Positions 22,268 to 35,160 of a DNA stretch of 64,000 nucleotides are shown here, piece by piece. Below the pieces are notes generated by a model. That model had not been told where the DNA came from and ran no database searches. It saw only the letters and a list, made by a program, of their open reading frames with translations. The stretch lies in the NCBI GenBank assembly GCA_039619475.1, contig CM077115.1, positions 393,672,557 through 393,736,556 on the forward strand, read 5' to 3'. Position 1 is the first letter of the stretch; every line of letters starts with the position of its first letter. The position numbers and the translations under genes are program-made. Source of the DNA: Icerya purchasi (taxonomy: Eukaryota; Arthropoda; Insecta; Hemiptera; Monophlebidae).

Positions 22268-23801
22268 GGTCATTTTAAAATTGTTTACACATTTATACTA
22301 AAATATTTCCCGTTCTCTATGTTTCCACGGTAAACTTTTAATTCTCGTTTTATATCTCGAAGTTTATTTTATCTCTTCCATTCTTTACCGAAATTTTGAT
22401 TATACCGTTCAATCGTTTTAATAGCAGTCAGTCAAAGTATCTTATTTCACACTTCCAATTCCCCGAGTCATTCTATTCTATTCTATTCCTTTTTTTTCTT
22501 TTTTTTTGGATTCTCAATTTTCGTTACAAATCCGCTCACCATTCTTTACACTCCCGCCACAAACAAAGAAACGTATTATATACATCAGTAAATTCCTACT
22601 AATGACTAATTAGGAGACAAAGAAAATTTTAATAAAATTTCAATCCACACGACTGCGTAAAATGTTATTTTTCGTACCCGTATTTTTTCAAGAAATTTTT
22701 TAGGAGCACTCGCCAATTTTTTTCAGTTTCGTAATTAATGGAATAATTTAGCTCTCCTTTAAATATTCAGATAACGTATAAGCAATTATGTTTACGAATG
22801 TTTTTATTTCTCTTATCTTTAGTGTAAATATGAATAATATGTTCCCCAAAAAAAAACATTTTACGATTTTTTATTACTTTTACGAAACTAATTATCAAAT
22901 ACGATGTGCACAATAGAAGAATAATAAAAATACCTGATCAGAGACTGCGTGTCGTGCAGTAGACGAATAATAAGTTAAATCCTATTACGTGTTTTTTTTT
23001 TCTTTCTTCCCTCTGTGTGTAATTTTCTAATCAAAGTTTTTATTTTTTCTTTATTTTCGCCTATTTATTTATTTAATCGCCATTTTCGTGCCTAATATTG
23101 TTACAAGGCCGTTCACAGAGCAAAACGGATTTAAATTTCAGTAGGCGAGTTCGCGAGAATTCTAAGAAGGTGGTCAACGTGAATAGTCTTTTTTTTTTTT
23201 TTTTATTACCCCTCGTACATCCTTTCTTTTTAAATTTAAACGGATTTATATTTCTGAATAAAATTTGCAGGTTTCCACGTGTTTGCTTTATTGAAATTGC
23301 GAGCGCGTACAAAAGAAAAAAAAAACGCATTGGAGTCACAACAAACTACGAAAACATTACATCGCCCATAACAATTCCATAAGAAGAATTCGTATAGAAC
23401 ATTTCACGAAACAGACATGTATGCGATATTGTTAGATTATAAATCTTTCGTCGATTTTTTAATGGAAAAACGCGTAATATTATAAATGTGAATTGTAATA
23501 AAATACAGCAAACATATAAGTAATTAATTCAAAAAAAAGAAAGTAATCATCTCAAATATTTGTCCATCGATTTCACAACTGTCAAAAAAAAAGCAAAAAA
23601 AAAACAACTTTAATGTTAAGTTCGGCAATTTTGTTTCTAAAATACAGAATGGGCGAAATACCGGGTTCAACTTTTTTTATCTCCCCGGAAGAAATGAAAA
23701 AAGTTTCTGACACTTCATTTCTGACATATATGAAGAAACTATAATATATATTATACTGCACATATTCCTGTCGTCAGACACGATGTCATATTTTATGTGT
23801 C
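22268..23801. other. No gene seen
   Basis: AT-rich sequence with T/A-runs (22491-22508, 23190-23205). Frames at 23073-23382 run through these and look like chance. Confidence 0.6.
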
Positions 23802-24250
23802 ATGAGAGAGGTCGCACGAGCAAATATTACCTCCTTGCAACAAAATATAATTACTGCGATGAAGATGGAATACAACAATGACAATGATAAAATAAAAGTA
23901 GATGAAAACATTGAAGAATTATATATCGCGACTGTTGGAAAAGTAGGTAACACCGCAGACCGTGTACAGCGGAGTGAAGAAACCGAAGTACAAACGGAGA
24001 ATAGCTCTGTTAATTGAAGTAATAAAAAACACGTCCGCAAAAAGCCGAGTTCTTTCTTCGTCAATTTCGGAAATAAGTTCTTGCACTGACCAAAATAGGG
24101 TAACACAACTCGAACAAAATGGTGCAAAAATGGAACAACAAAACGTCTAAGTAAAAAGAACAAAAAATGTAAATTAAATCGAGACTAAAAGAAAAAACTC
24201 CGATAGTTCCGAAGAAAAAGAACCAGCTAAGTCTCTACCGTAACATTGTA
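23802..24250 (+). pseudogene. Possible ORF1-like N-terminal region of a LINE (weak)
   Basis: Two overlapping frames (about 23802-24017 and 23962-24150) are charged and rich in Glu, Lys, Asn and Gln (for example EYNNDNDKIKVDENIEELY and TQLEQNGAKMEQQ). Joined across one frameshift they look like a coiled N-terminal protein. They lie upstream of an endonuclease relic on the same strand, which is where a LINE ORF1 would be. No zinc knuckle or other domain is seen. Confidence 0.3.
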
Positions 24251-24852
24251 TCCGGTCGAATGTATTAAATTATAGCCACTTCTTTGACCAGCTGATCAGA
24301 AACTTTAACGTTTCGATTGTACTAAACTGTCTCTTCTTCGACCAATAGATCGGACCCCTTAATATCTCTTTGTTAATAGTAGTCTATCAATGTACCGAAA
24401 ATAGATAACGCTTGAATATGTGTCAACTTGTACCAGTCCGCATATTCACACTATAATTAAGTCTCCGATAGAAGATCTAAAATATATCACAGCCAACTTT
24501 TGCACGAAAAAACGATAGACAATTAATTTTAATAACTCCATCTTGCTCATGGATGTGGTAAATGGACAAAAAGATCCGTCGCCGAAACTGACAAGATTAA
24601 CGGTCTAAAGATACTTTCACAGATAACTGCGATAACTTAAAAACACGGGCGATATAAATTTAGTTTACTACATTTGGAAATAGAATGAAAATCACGGCAG
24701 AGCTACTATTTCTCTAAAAATATAGATATCATTTTTATTTGCGATAAATGTCGTGCGCCCTACGTCAAAGCTGACTTACCAATGTGCAGACGGTTCATAT
24801 GCTTACCTTATACAGAACATCGTGATCATTGAAATATATAACATATATATAT

Positions 24853-25070
24853 GTAACGTTTATTCCAACACACGCATTCTACCAAACAAACTATTTTCAA
24901 TTTTTAAATATGTACACAACCGATAACATCGGTAAATTAATACTTCCCGGAGACTTAAATTCTTGCAAAATATTCTCTGCGATAAAGTAACCAATACAAA
25001 AGGTAAAACCCGTTTTGAAGTTAATACGAGCTTTACAATTGCGAGAGCAGTTAAAGTATGGATTTAAAAG
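24853..25070 (+). pseudogene. LINE endonuclease (APE-type) relic
   Basis: A frame reads VTFIPTHAFYQTNYFQF, then LNMYTTDNIGKLILPGDLNS with the GD-L-N-S motif at 24949-24963. After a frameshift it continues DKVTNTKGKTRFEV. This follows the usual order of the LINE endonuclease (V-x-x-I/Y-x-P ... hhxGDhNS ... N-x-x-G). The DH-containing end is not recognisable. Confidence 0.65.
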
Positions 25071-25721
25071 AAATAAGTAAACGCAACACTAATGTAAACT
25101 TAGTAAATAATGACGTATATTTAATTTTAAAGCGATACTTAAACAGGGAATTTTAAACGCCAACGACCATTTTTACATCTATTTCAAAAATAACGAAAAA
25201 AATACACGGTGACATGTTAATCACAATAAACCGTAATAAATTGAACTTAAATATTACGAAATTTGCTTTTCTTATAAATTTAAAAATCTACTTCAGTAGC
25301 TGATATTAACAAAACCGGTTATCTATTTTCCAAATTTATTCCAAAAAAAACAGTATTATCACTTTCTAAAACTACAAAAAAAAAAATTACGTCTATCTCC
25401 GCGGATATTCGCAGTACCGGGAAAACTCGGTCAATAAGTATAAGAAAAGTAAATTATTACGCTATTTATAGAGAAAATTTTAAAGAATGTAAACATAAAA
25501 TCAAACAGACGGGAAAAATTCAGTATATGAAAAGGCAGTGTTTGAGTTAAAATATTGGATTTTATTAAACAAAAATAAGCCGATATCCGCATTAGAGACG
25601 ACTACACTTATTACACTGAAGAGAAAGTATATTTAAGTACTAAATTATATTTAATTTTTAAATGATGCTCATAACAGCCCGCCTATTCAGAGAAAAAGAA
25701 AAACAATTTTTTTAAAGTAAC

Positions 25722-25785
25722 GGAAATGATCACATTGCTGACTTTCTTAGTACCTTCCTAGCTAACCTCTATAAACTAATCTGCT
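25722..25785 (+). pseudogene. LINE linker relic between endonuclease and RT
   Basis: The frame reads NGNDHIADFLSTFLANLYKL, like the N-x-x-x-I-A-x-x-F-x-x-x-F-x-x-x-Y block that precedes the RT domain. It is probably the same decayed element as the endonuclease relic at 24853-25070. The stretch between them is too broken to follow. Confidence 0.4.
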
Positions 25786-25808
25786 TATTCACTGTTTTGT
25801 TATTAGTT

Positions 25809-26457
25809 TTTTGTTTTTTTTTTAACCCCCCTTTGGACATATCAACAAAGGATCTTCGCCCAGAAACGAAAGGAAAGAGAAGGATCAGTTAAATGTAGAT
25901 TCGGTCAGCTATTGATAAGATAAAGGAACTGAGGATAGGAACAACTGAGATCGACGGAAACGATAAGATATACGAGGCATAATAAGGAGTAGGGAGTTTG
26001 AGTGACAGCAGATTGGAATACAAAGAGGTACGTTCGTTCACGAGGAATGGACATTCAAAGAGGATATGGTCAGGATCACAGACGGCTACGTCGTCAGGAT
26101 GAAGAGAGCAATAAGGGGAAAGAGCGAGATGAAAACGAAAGCGTGAGGAAGGAAGAAGAGTATGATTCAGACGTAAACGGATAATAGGGACAATAACGGA
26201 GCGGTGAAGCGAAGGAAAATCGTAAAACCAAGGCCGCGTGGGAAGATTAGGTTGAATGGAAAAATAAAAGGAAGGATGATTAGAAAAGGAGGAAGCGTAA
26301 AAATCTGACCAAAATCTAACATGAAACTTTTTGCACAATGGGAGTAAATTCGAAACGGGAATTTTAGAGAAAAAAAAGTGGGAGGATACAGCAATCTGAG
26401 CCAAGGAATCTGCCATTTCGTTACCCTCTATCCCCATATGACTGGGGACCCAGAGCA
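25809..26457 (-). mobile_element. Family A LINE, RNase H end to tail, with 9-bp target duplication
   Basis: One uninterrupted frame of about 189 codons begins LWVPSHMGIEGNEMADSLAQ, the RNase H terminus with its His and Asp. It continues through RLRLNHTLLPSSRFRFHL, the finger YCSLHPDDVAVCDPDHILFE and the ending ILSIADRIYI. The 3' hairpin lies at about 25835-25862. TTATTAGTT is present at 25800-25808 and 26458-26466. The frame is intact but 5'-truncated, so it cannot move by itself. Confidence 0.92.
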
Positions 26458-26596
26458 TTATTAGTTGTATGTTCTACATAATCGGTTGTTTTCTAAACCG
26501 GATATGCTGGCAACACCGGACGACCGTGGGGTTACGTAAGTTTTTTTTCCCTTTTTTCTTGTTTTTCCTTCTATTTTTAATAATTTACTTTTTATA

Positions 26597-27890
26597 ATGT
26601 CTTGTGAAGAGACTAGCGTAAGAAAATTTCTGAACTTTTTGCCGAAAATTCCGAAATTTCGAATATAGACAATTCAAATGATGAGTTTAATAATGATCTG
26701 GAAAATAATGATCACCAAAACTAGATACTGAACATAGTCCGATACTGAGTACGAAGATTTACACGGTTAAATACTATACGATTGGAAAAAATCGTGTCAC
26801 TGAATGAACACGAGAACGGCAAGTGTCAAAACAGTAAAAGGATTCGTTCTCATAGACATCTTGCGGAGCCGAAAATTACGGTAAAAATGCGGATTTGAAT
26901 GTTTTAACTTATTTTTTCATAACAGAATTATACAGAAAAATTACACCAACTTGTAAAAATATTAATCAGAATATAGTCGATGTCGAAAAACAGACGAAAA
27001 AAAAATTCCTCTTACACTCATTTCAGCAATACTTGCCCGGTAAATCGGCGAAGTATACTATAAAAATCTTTATATAACGCTGGAACATGGTATAATACAC
27101 CGAACACAAATATTTATGTTGGAAAACAGTCTGAAAGACCATTCGAGTTATACTGCAATTACATTGTTCTGAAATGTTACAGAATCGATCCATAATTCAG
27201 CCAAAAATTTTGTTTCCCTGCATAATTGTTAGGTAAAAAAAAAAAAAAAAAAAAAAGAAAAAACAAACAACTGGGGTCGGAACGATTAAAAAAAAAATAA
27301 AATCAGCTCCCACTAGAGCCAACTATAGAGTATAATCTTTGGCTACCATCATCCGATGACAGTGCATCATGGTATATACCGAAAAAGGCAAAAATGTCCA
27401 CGAATGATGTCCTAATATTCATCCAAACTCCAGCCACCAGGAAGTCTGAAGTTATTTAGCTTCCACAATAATACTAAAGTTGAAATGAATACTATAGACA
27501 AATCATAACGTATACGGTGGGCAAAAAAAAAACAAAAAAAAAAACAGACGCACTGTGAACACTCGTTGTTTTTTTCAGATTACCGGACATTTCACTCATA
27601 AATGCTCGAGCTATGTTTTTGTCTAATAATCTTCAAACCAAAATTACGAGAAGAAAATTTATTTTCGAAAGAGACCACCGGGATAAATTTCATCGGTACA
27701 CCTCTGCAGAAATATACGTCAGAATGCTGCGCAAATATATCAGATATACACAGCGGAAAGAAATCTAGTTTTAGCAAATGAAACAAGAAATTCAGGAAGA
27801 CGAAAAATACGTTCAACGAGTTCAGACCGAAAAATGTGCTCGAATCACAGCTACACTGCTGTGTAAGTCTCTGTAAATGTGATTGCCAAA
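26597..27890 (+). pseudogene. piggyBac-family transposase relic
   Basis: The relic starts MSCEETSVRKFLNFL. The transposase blocks follow in order across frameshifts: an FFITELYRKI...CKNINQN block (about 26912-26970), FQQYLPGKSAKYTIKIF (about 27020-27072), NTNIYVGKQSERPFEL (about 27104-27151), a PKKAKMSTNDV block (about 27379-27411), NNTKVEMNTIDKS (about 27468-27507), and FFRLPDISLINARAMFLSNN (about 27572-27632) with a Cys-containing end. These match the usual order of piggyBac proteins (RQYxPxKPxKYGIK, IYxGK, N-x-T-K-x-x-V-D-x-x-D, INA). Frameshifts, stops and inserted A-runs (27236-27257, 27521-27544) show it is dead. Terminal repeats and TTAA flanks were not found. Confidence 0.8.
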
Positions 27891-28188
27891 ATATGAAGAA
27901 AATGCGCCACGGAATAACTCAATTTCAATCTACTTTTTTTCATTATTTAGGTATATAACTCAAAATGCTGTACGATTTTTTTAAGGTAATTTGATTCTTT
28001 CGACTATAATTTTATATGCATTTTGAAATATATACTTTATCGTAAATATATTAATTTTAACGATTAGTAATTATTTTGTTTTGTTATTTAACGCATCTTA
28101 TTTTCATCATTTTATTTATTTGTATCTGAGATTACACCACGTAAAGCATATTAATTTCTTGCAAAATATAATTTATACTGTAAAAAAA

Positions 28189-28243
<55 letters not shown>

Positions 28244-28779
28244 ATGTGTATATAATGTGTCTAGTTATAAATAATTAAATATCAATTAGAATTTTCTCGC
28301 GGAGTATTATGTGAACAACTCACTCACGCCGGTGACAATGCGATTCTTTTTCACGTCCCTAGTTAAAATTTTAAAATCCTTTTACGGCTAACTTTACCTC
28401 TACTAGCATTTCAGATAACGTAACAGTGAGTAAAATATTCTTAACCGTTAAAAATTTTATACAAATAAAATTTTAACCGATTCTGATAACACATATTTTC
28501 CATGCATTTTTAAAAATTTCTAACAATAAATTTCCTTATATATTAGACCGCTGTTTACAGTTAATAGCGAGAAATACTTAAAACGGTTAATGTGTTACCT
28601 TAAAGTGTGTAAATAAACCGCTAACACCTCTTCGTATCTCTGTTTTCAAATTTTAGCAAAATTTTTAAGAAATCTTAAAAGAATTCAATAGCGGAAATAG
28701 AATAATTAAGACTAGTCAATACGTGAAAACAGGTTGATTGAATTACCTTCAATGTATTACAAACCATTTTAAATATTAC
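27891..28779. other. No gene seen; contains a (TTA)n microsatellite at 28188-28241
   Basis: The trinucleotide TTA is repeated about seventeen times at 28188-28241, producing a poly-tyrosine open frame that is not a gene. The rest is AT-rich. Confidence 0.75.
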
Positions 28780-29480
28780 TAAAAAAATTCTTACAACGTA
28801 TGCTAATTTTACACATTACAAAATCTTTTGACAGTATTTAAATAATTGCATTGCTATCTGCTTAGGATTAGACGATAAAGCGCATTAAATATATTACGGT
28901 AGTACTTTCATATAACAGATTTACATTTATTAATACTAAAAAAACTTGTAACCAGAAATTACCCTATCGAATTTAATTCTAGGTCCTTATGAATTTATCT
29001 CGAACCGGTAAACTAAATATGTTCATGATATCGCACGCATTACAGCGGATACAAGTCTGAACTAAACACACTCGGTAGTAAAATATTTAATATATACGGC
29101 AATATCGAAAAATTCCTAAATTAATACGGAGTTAACGAAAAGAAAAACTACGTGCTATTTAACACTAAATTTCGTAACAGATAATTAAATATGGCTTAAA
29201 TGTAAACAAAGTACCGCCTATTAAATATTTAGCTATCCCAATTGATAAATTAAACTTTTACAACTATTTTAGTAATATTAAAAATAATTAAAAATTTTTT
29301 GTTTATCCTTAATAAACTTTATAACAATTACAATACACAGTGCTTATTCCGTACAAAGCGGAAATTTTAACAAACCTAATATATTTACGCAGATATAATT
29401 TTAGCGTTAAAAGGTGAAAAAGTTATCGGAGAATAATAGCCATTAAATTCAAATAAAACAACAAGCTATCTTCAGCGGTT
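28780..29480 (+). pseudogene. Heavily decayed LINE reverse transcriptase relic
   Basis: Broken pieces occur in the correct order: NFTHYKIFDSI near 28810-28845 (like the motif A helix), NRFTFINTKKT near 28915-28950, KYVHDIARITADTSL near 29016-29060, and IKYLAIPIDKLNFYN near 29220-29265 (the K-Y-L-G-x-x-h-D thumb block). Every piece is in a different frame or separated by stops, and the catalytic DD is not identifiable. The order of four blocks is the main support. Confidence 0.5.
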
Positions 29481-32400
29481 ACCGTTGTACTGTTATCCCA
29501 CACTGTAGTTTAAAATTCGTATTCGCTTCACTTCAGTAATGCACATTATGAAAATGGTACATTTATGATGATAAAAAACATGTTTAAAAGATTACAAACC
29601 GAATATTACACTGCGTCTCGCGATTTTTTTGCAAAAATGAAATAAACAATATAACAGCTACATACTAATATCTTTTTTTTTGACATACAGTTTATGCTGT
29701 GTCAACGAATTATGTTTAATTTCCCGGATGCGATTTCTTCTACCTTAACTGGATAGTGTTCTGAAGTTCCAGTGTTCAGCGGAAGACTCAGTAAATAAGG
29801 ATTTTCAAACGTTTAATGAATTTACACCGTTATAGAGATTACCTTGGGCATATGCACTTGTTCGAACACACTCAAAAGTTGATCTGTGACACCGCAAACT
29901 TAGTTGGATCGGTCCTTTCAACCTCACTACAGTTCCTAATACTGTAATACGTAATAAATTTGCTTCATCGGTAACATTCGAAGTGAGGATTAAAAAAAAA
30001 CAACATACAATTGAGACGCCGGTCTCTTCAGCGAATTATTTAAGATTATTCGGCAATAAAACGAGTAAAATAGGTATTTTCTTCTTCGAAAGAGATGGAA
30101 TACTTCACCGTGTGCCGACCAACTAACCCGAATTTCCGTTTTTACTGCAGGCAGATTTATTTTCGTTTTCGTATATTACGCGTAATATCGCTAAACGTTT
30201 GGCAATTGTTTGACCCATTTTTGTAATATATCGATTACGCAACGAAAAACTGGTTAACAAGCCGCCCGGCGCGTGCATAGCGGCGATCTAGTCACTTGCA
30301 CGAGTATTAACGAAAAATAAAAGCAAATTTTAAAAAAATTAATCGGGCCGCAATAACACTTTCTCAGTGACTACTTTGAAATCCGGAAACGGTTAATCCT
30401 CGAACAGTATTTCTCGAACGATAATTACAAAGTTGAAAATTCGATACCGGAAAAATGACACTGATTCAATGGCACAGACCTGGACCAGTTCCGAAATAAC
30501 CTGGCAATAGTTGAACGTATATATGCAAAGAAAAAATTGTTCCCCTTCTTTAATTGAAAACATATCATGAACAAGTGTTTTATAGCTTCGTCTTTTAGTT
30601 TAAAAAAAAAAAAACCGGACGCATTATTTTTCAGTATGCGACACCGAAAAAGTATTAAGTTTTTACTATGTCCAGCATAAAAAAAAAAAAAAAAAAAAAA
30701 AAAAGCCTATCGAATAAAGTCTGACCGTCAGTTTTTAACATAGAGTTAAAAATTATTTCGCGAAAACCGGTTTTATGTGCATCAATCGACAAGGGTGTTT
30801 TATCGGAAGGTAATTTTAATAGTAGGAAATGTAATTTTGAGTTTTTGAAAGTATTCAACATAACATTCGTAAACGCGCGGCGTCGCAATACACAGCTAAT
30901 AGTAGAAATGGATTATTTTTCAGATATTAATCGAAACCCGTAATGCCGAGTTAAACTCCTAAATAAATAAATAAATAAATAAATACGAACTGCTCTTTCA
31001 GGTCGACGTTTAAATCACCTTCGAGAACGATCGAAATCAAATACACGAGTTTTGGTTGACGAGCCCAAAAAGAAAAAAAAAAGGAAAAAAAAAAATACAC
31101 GAGTCTTTCACGAACGACCACTCCGTCGATAGCAAAATAAAAATTAAATATCGAAATTCCTGTTTCAAATGTTTACGATCTCTTTGTATTATTTTTGAGC
31201 GTAGGATTTAATGTCCTTTGAGAAAAACACCGGTGCCAATTCGATAGCCGAATAGGATATCGCTCAAATAAAATATTCTTCCTTTTCGCGTCTTTTTTAA
31301 ACATTTTCTGCTCTACGTCGTTAAATCAACAAACAACTCTGTTGGTCAGGAAAATTTCGAAACCTCTTTTCATTACCGTTCGAATCGTTTTGAATTCTCA
31401 TTATTTTCAACTTACTTCATTTGCGAATAAACCTTTCGCCTTTTCTTATTCTTGTTATTTTCGAGTGTACGATTTGGAAGAAATAAATGAAGAAGATTTG
31501 CAAAGCTCCGTAATTATTAATATTGAAAAAAGATTATGCAAATCGGGATTTATAAAAATACAAATTTTTCGTAACAAAGTAGCGATTATTTACAAAAAAA
31601 AAAAGAAAAAAATCATTTCCTTAAGTAGTATTAGCAGGATAAAAATATATATCTTTTTTCAATTGTCGGTGTTTTCCTGTATCAGCGTACCATACTTTTT
31701 TGATGTAAAAAAAAAAAACATATTTACGACACTTTTTGTCCGAAAAAATTCAGACGGATTCCCTAGCCGCACAACTTGTGTTTATGTTAAAAGTTCAAAT
31801 AAAAAACTTAAAAAAACAGAGAAACGCATTATTTAATGCAACCGCCGGCGGCCAAGTAGTATTGAAATAAATTAAAATATCCAGCTAATTTCAAAAATGC
31901 TTGATGACTACCGCTCGTTAATAGAGTGTTGCCTTTGCTGCGAATGAAATATTCGTAAACACTCATTTAGAAGAGTATAAAGAGGTTGCAAAAGTATACA
32001 AACGCGTGTAAAAAAATCGTTGTTTTTGAAAAAATAAAGTTCGGAGATTCCGCATGAATCGTGTGCAAAATATAAAAAAAAAAAACCGGACACTTTCAAG
32101 TCATTCCGCGAAAGGGAGATAGAGGTTAAGAACGCGAATAAAATTCAATAAAGCGATTAAAATTGCCGTATAAATAAACTTTCGTGTAATAACCGCTTAC
32201 TATGCGATAAATGTTCTCACTTATTATTTCGTAAGGAAGATGTTTCACCTTGAATGAAATTACTGAGCACCGGGAATAACAGGAACCAAAACGTCGGTCT
32301 TCGATGATACGGCAACATACAAAACCCCGTCATCAAGTGAAGAATTGTCCTATACTCATGCAAAGTACAATAATAATGGTAAAAAGATATAATAAGGAAT

Positions 32401-33396
32401 CCGAAAAATGGATATCGGAAAAACAAAATAACTCAACAACTCTACGTTAACGTATTCATTTGGAATCCGAAAAAATCGAAATATAACAATCGTGGATAAT
32501 AACGAAGCAGATCAATTCCTCTAAAAAAGAGAACCCGATAGAAGTGTCCTTATTATTTGCAACTACTTAAATTACATTTTTCATGCAACAGTTATACTAG
32601 TAGTCAAAGCTTCGTCGATAACCCAAACGGACAAAAAATTAATGAGTTTAGATCTGAGTTAGATAGCAAAATTAATGAAATAAAAATAACGCGAAAAAAT
32701 AAATAAATATATACATACATAATTGAAACCTTTCATCGCGTAGATATAGTGAAGAAAAAATTTAACAATAATGGGAACAACCCAATCAGTAATCAGTTGG
32801 CTCGTGCCTTGCCAAAAACGGAAATTTACTTATGACTGAATTACCAATCGGGAGGAATGGAAAGAAATAAACGCAAAAAATAAGTAAAAACGCTGTAGAT
32901 GGATATAGATATGCGGTAACAATATTAGGACGCTGAGATAGTGTCACATAATCTCCTTATTTGCGAACCGACACACCCCCTGGAGAGTTATAAAACATTT
33001 ACACCGAACAATAATAAAGCTGGTTACACTCGAACGGTCTAGAATTATAAATAAGAAACAAACATTACAGCGAATGCTGGCCGAGAGGGATTTCTGCATC
33101 GTGATTTCCTTTACTTATTTTCAATTAGCGGCAAATGAACGCGAGAAAATTAACAGTTCAGTTTTTGTCCATTGATCAAAAAAGACTCGCGTCAAAAAAG
33201 AAAAAGTTTACATAATTTCAGTCGAGGGATGTTCACCATTGCGAAATTGTATTGAAAACGAAGCATGTAAAAAGGTACTAATAAATCAACGATTAACAGA
33301 TCAAATATCATTAATAATAATAATAAACCATATCACCGATTAATGCGAATGAAAAAAAATATACATGTATGTAAAAAAAATACATAAAAAAAAAAA
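29481..33396. other. No recognised gene
   Basis: Almost 4 kb of AT-rich sequence with A-runs (30681-30704, 31072-31095), an (AAAT)n tract at about 30961-30984 and a small GC-rich spot near 30262-30290. The 164-codon open frame at 31342-31836 is the longest one that is not a transposon fragment, but it contains poly-lysine and no known motif. Confidence 0.5.
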
Positions 33397-33420
33397 ATGA
33401 CCGGCAAAATAATAACGTGG

Positions 33421-33630
33421 AAAATGAGAAAGATCAAAACAACAACAAGAAAAATGAGGAAGTTCAAAATAGTATCATGGAAAATGAGAAAGATCAAAAT
33501 AATATCATGGAAAATGAGGAAGTTCAAAATAATATCATGGAAAATGAGAAAGTTCAAAATAATATCATGGAAAATGAGAAAGTTCAAAATAATATCACGG
33601 AAAATGAGAAAGATCACAATAATCCGGTTG
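33421..33630 (+). repeat. 30-bp tandem repeat, seven units
   Basis: The unit begins AAAATGAGAAAGTTCAAAAT and ends ATATCATGG. Units alternate small variants (AAGATC or AAGTTC). Because 30 is a multiple of three, frames remain open on both strands, giving repeats such as NNIMENEKVQ on the plus strand and LIFHDIILNF on the minus strand. No gene context supports either as a real protein. Confidence 0.92.
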
Positions 33631-33640
33631 GTAGATGATG

Positions 33641-35160
33641 GCCCCAAATAAGCCGATATACAGATTGCAAATATTAGAAATAGCAAATATACTGTGCGCC
33701 AAACAAAAGCGGAGATTGTAAGCGCGTTTAACGTTTGGTCCGTGAACCCTTTAGCAACTACAGTTAATATTATCAAAACATTATATATCTAAACGTGAAT
33801 AAATGTTTACGAAAAAATACAGCAGCAATAGGTAATCATGTACGGTAAGACGTACGCATACGAATTTTTTTATCAACCGTAATTTTATAAAACTAACAAG
33901 GAAGTCATACGGAAGATGTAATTTACTTTGACTTAAGCGAGAAATTAAATATTTTACCGTTTCCAGGCCGGATATCATTTTTTTCCTCTCCTTTCGATTT
34001 ATTTATTCGGAATAGAAAAAATATATATATGCAAATATATATGTAAAAACTACATCCTTCCGGCCGCGATAAGGGGCAAACCTCCCTGGACCACCAGAGG
34101 AACTTGTTTTTCTTTAAACTACGAAAGAGTTGTTTCCAATTGGCATTACTATTCTTTTCTATTTTGTTTTGAGTTTGTCAAAAAAATACAAGAAAATTTT
34201 CAGTTTCGGTTTTACTTTAATGTTTATCGTACATTTACTTGAAAACATAAAAGAAAAACAAAATAAAACAACGTTGTCATTGACATTTATATATATATAT
34301 ATATATATGTATATCTGTGTGTATATATATATAGAGGATTTTATAATGTATGAAAGAAATGGTCGGAAACCAATCAAATTATTGAACGAAACAAAATTTG
34401 TACTTATGCGGAGAAATCGAAACTATCGGACATGTATTTTAGCGAAATGAAAAATTAATCAGAATGCATAAATAAATTTTACAATGCGTCAAAATTTCAA
34501 CAATACCGACAACAACAATAGGAAATAATGAAACAAAAATTTATATTTACTATACGATATAAGTTCGTGTCGACCAAGCGCGAGCAAAAATAAAAATAAA
34601 AGTCAATGTCCGTCAATTAATTAATGGTAAACTTTAATTGTAAAAAAATTTTAAAATAACATTTTTACATACGTTTGAACGCATTAATCGTTCCGCCCCG
34701 CCTCTTCCGACATGTATATTATTTTGTTAATATATTTCCTTTTACAGTGTTATATTTAAAATTAGTAAACGCCGATCATTCCGGTTCGTTAATAAATTCC
34801 CCGAAAACGGGGAATTGTTACGTATTATCTAAATTAATTATGAAACTAAATGCACTGTCTACTTACATGCGCAAATGGCTTTTTTTGTCTTGCCGCACTT
34901 AAAGGGAAAAAAAAAAAAAAATCCCCGAATAATTAAATTCGAATATTGCCAGCGGTCAAAAAAAGATCAAAACACAAAAATTCCCGTTAATTAAAAAATA
35001 ATAATTTTATAAGCACGAAAAAAAAAAAAGTAAATAAATAAAAACAAAACAGAAGATAAAAACGTAAAAAAAAAAATAAAAACGAAAAAGAGATAAAACC
35101 AAAAAAAAATTAAAGTTATTAAAATCACAACAATAAAATATGCGAGGCAATTTAATATCT
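33641..35160. other. No recognised gene
   Basis: AT-rich sequence with (TA)n tracts near 34018-34041 and 34290-34333 and several A-runs after 34905. Confidence 0.6.

Noticed and set aside
23786..24163. 125-codon minus-strand frame, leucine and phenylalanine rich
   Set aside because: It lies opposite the charged plus-strand frames that fit a LINE ORF1 position better; no transmembrane protein family is suggested.
28081..28278. Open frame with poly-tyrosine
   Set aside because: It is the translation of a (TTA)n microsatellite.
31342..31836. 164-codon open frame, the longest one outside transposons
   Set aside because: It runs through A-runs giving poly-lysine, has no recognisable motif, no convincing start or splice context, and looks like a chance frame in AT-rich DNA.
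33333..33776. 147-codon minus-strand frame with repeated LIFHDIIL
   Set aside because: It is the reverse side of the 30-bp tandem repeat; the hydrophobic repeat pattern follows from the repeat itself.
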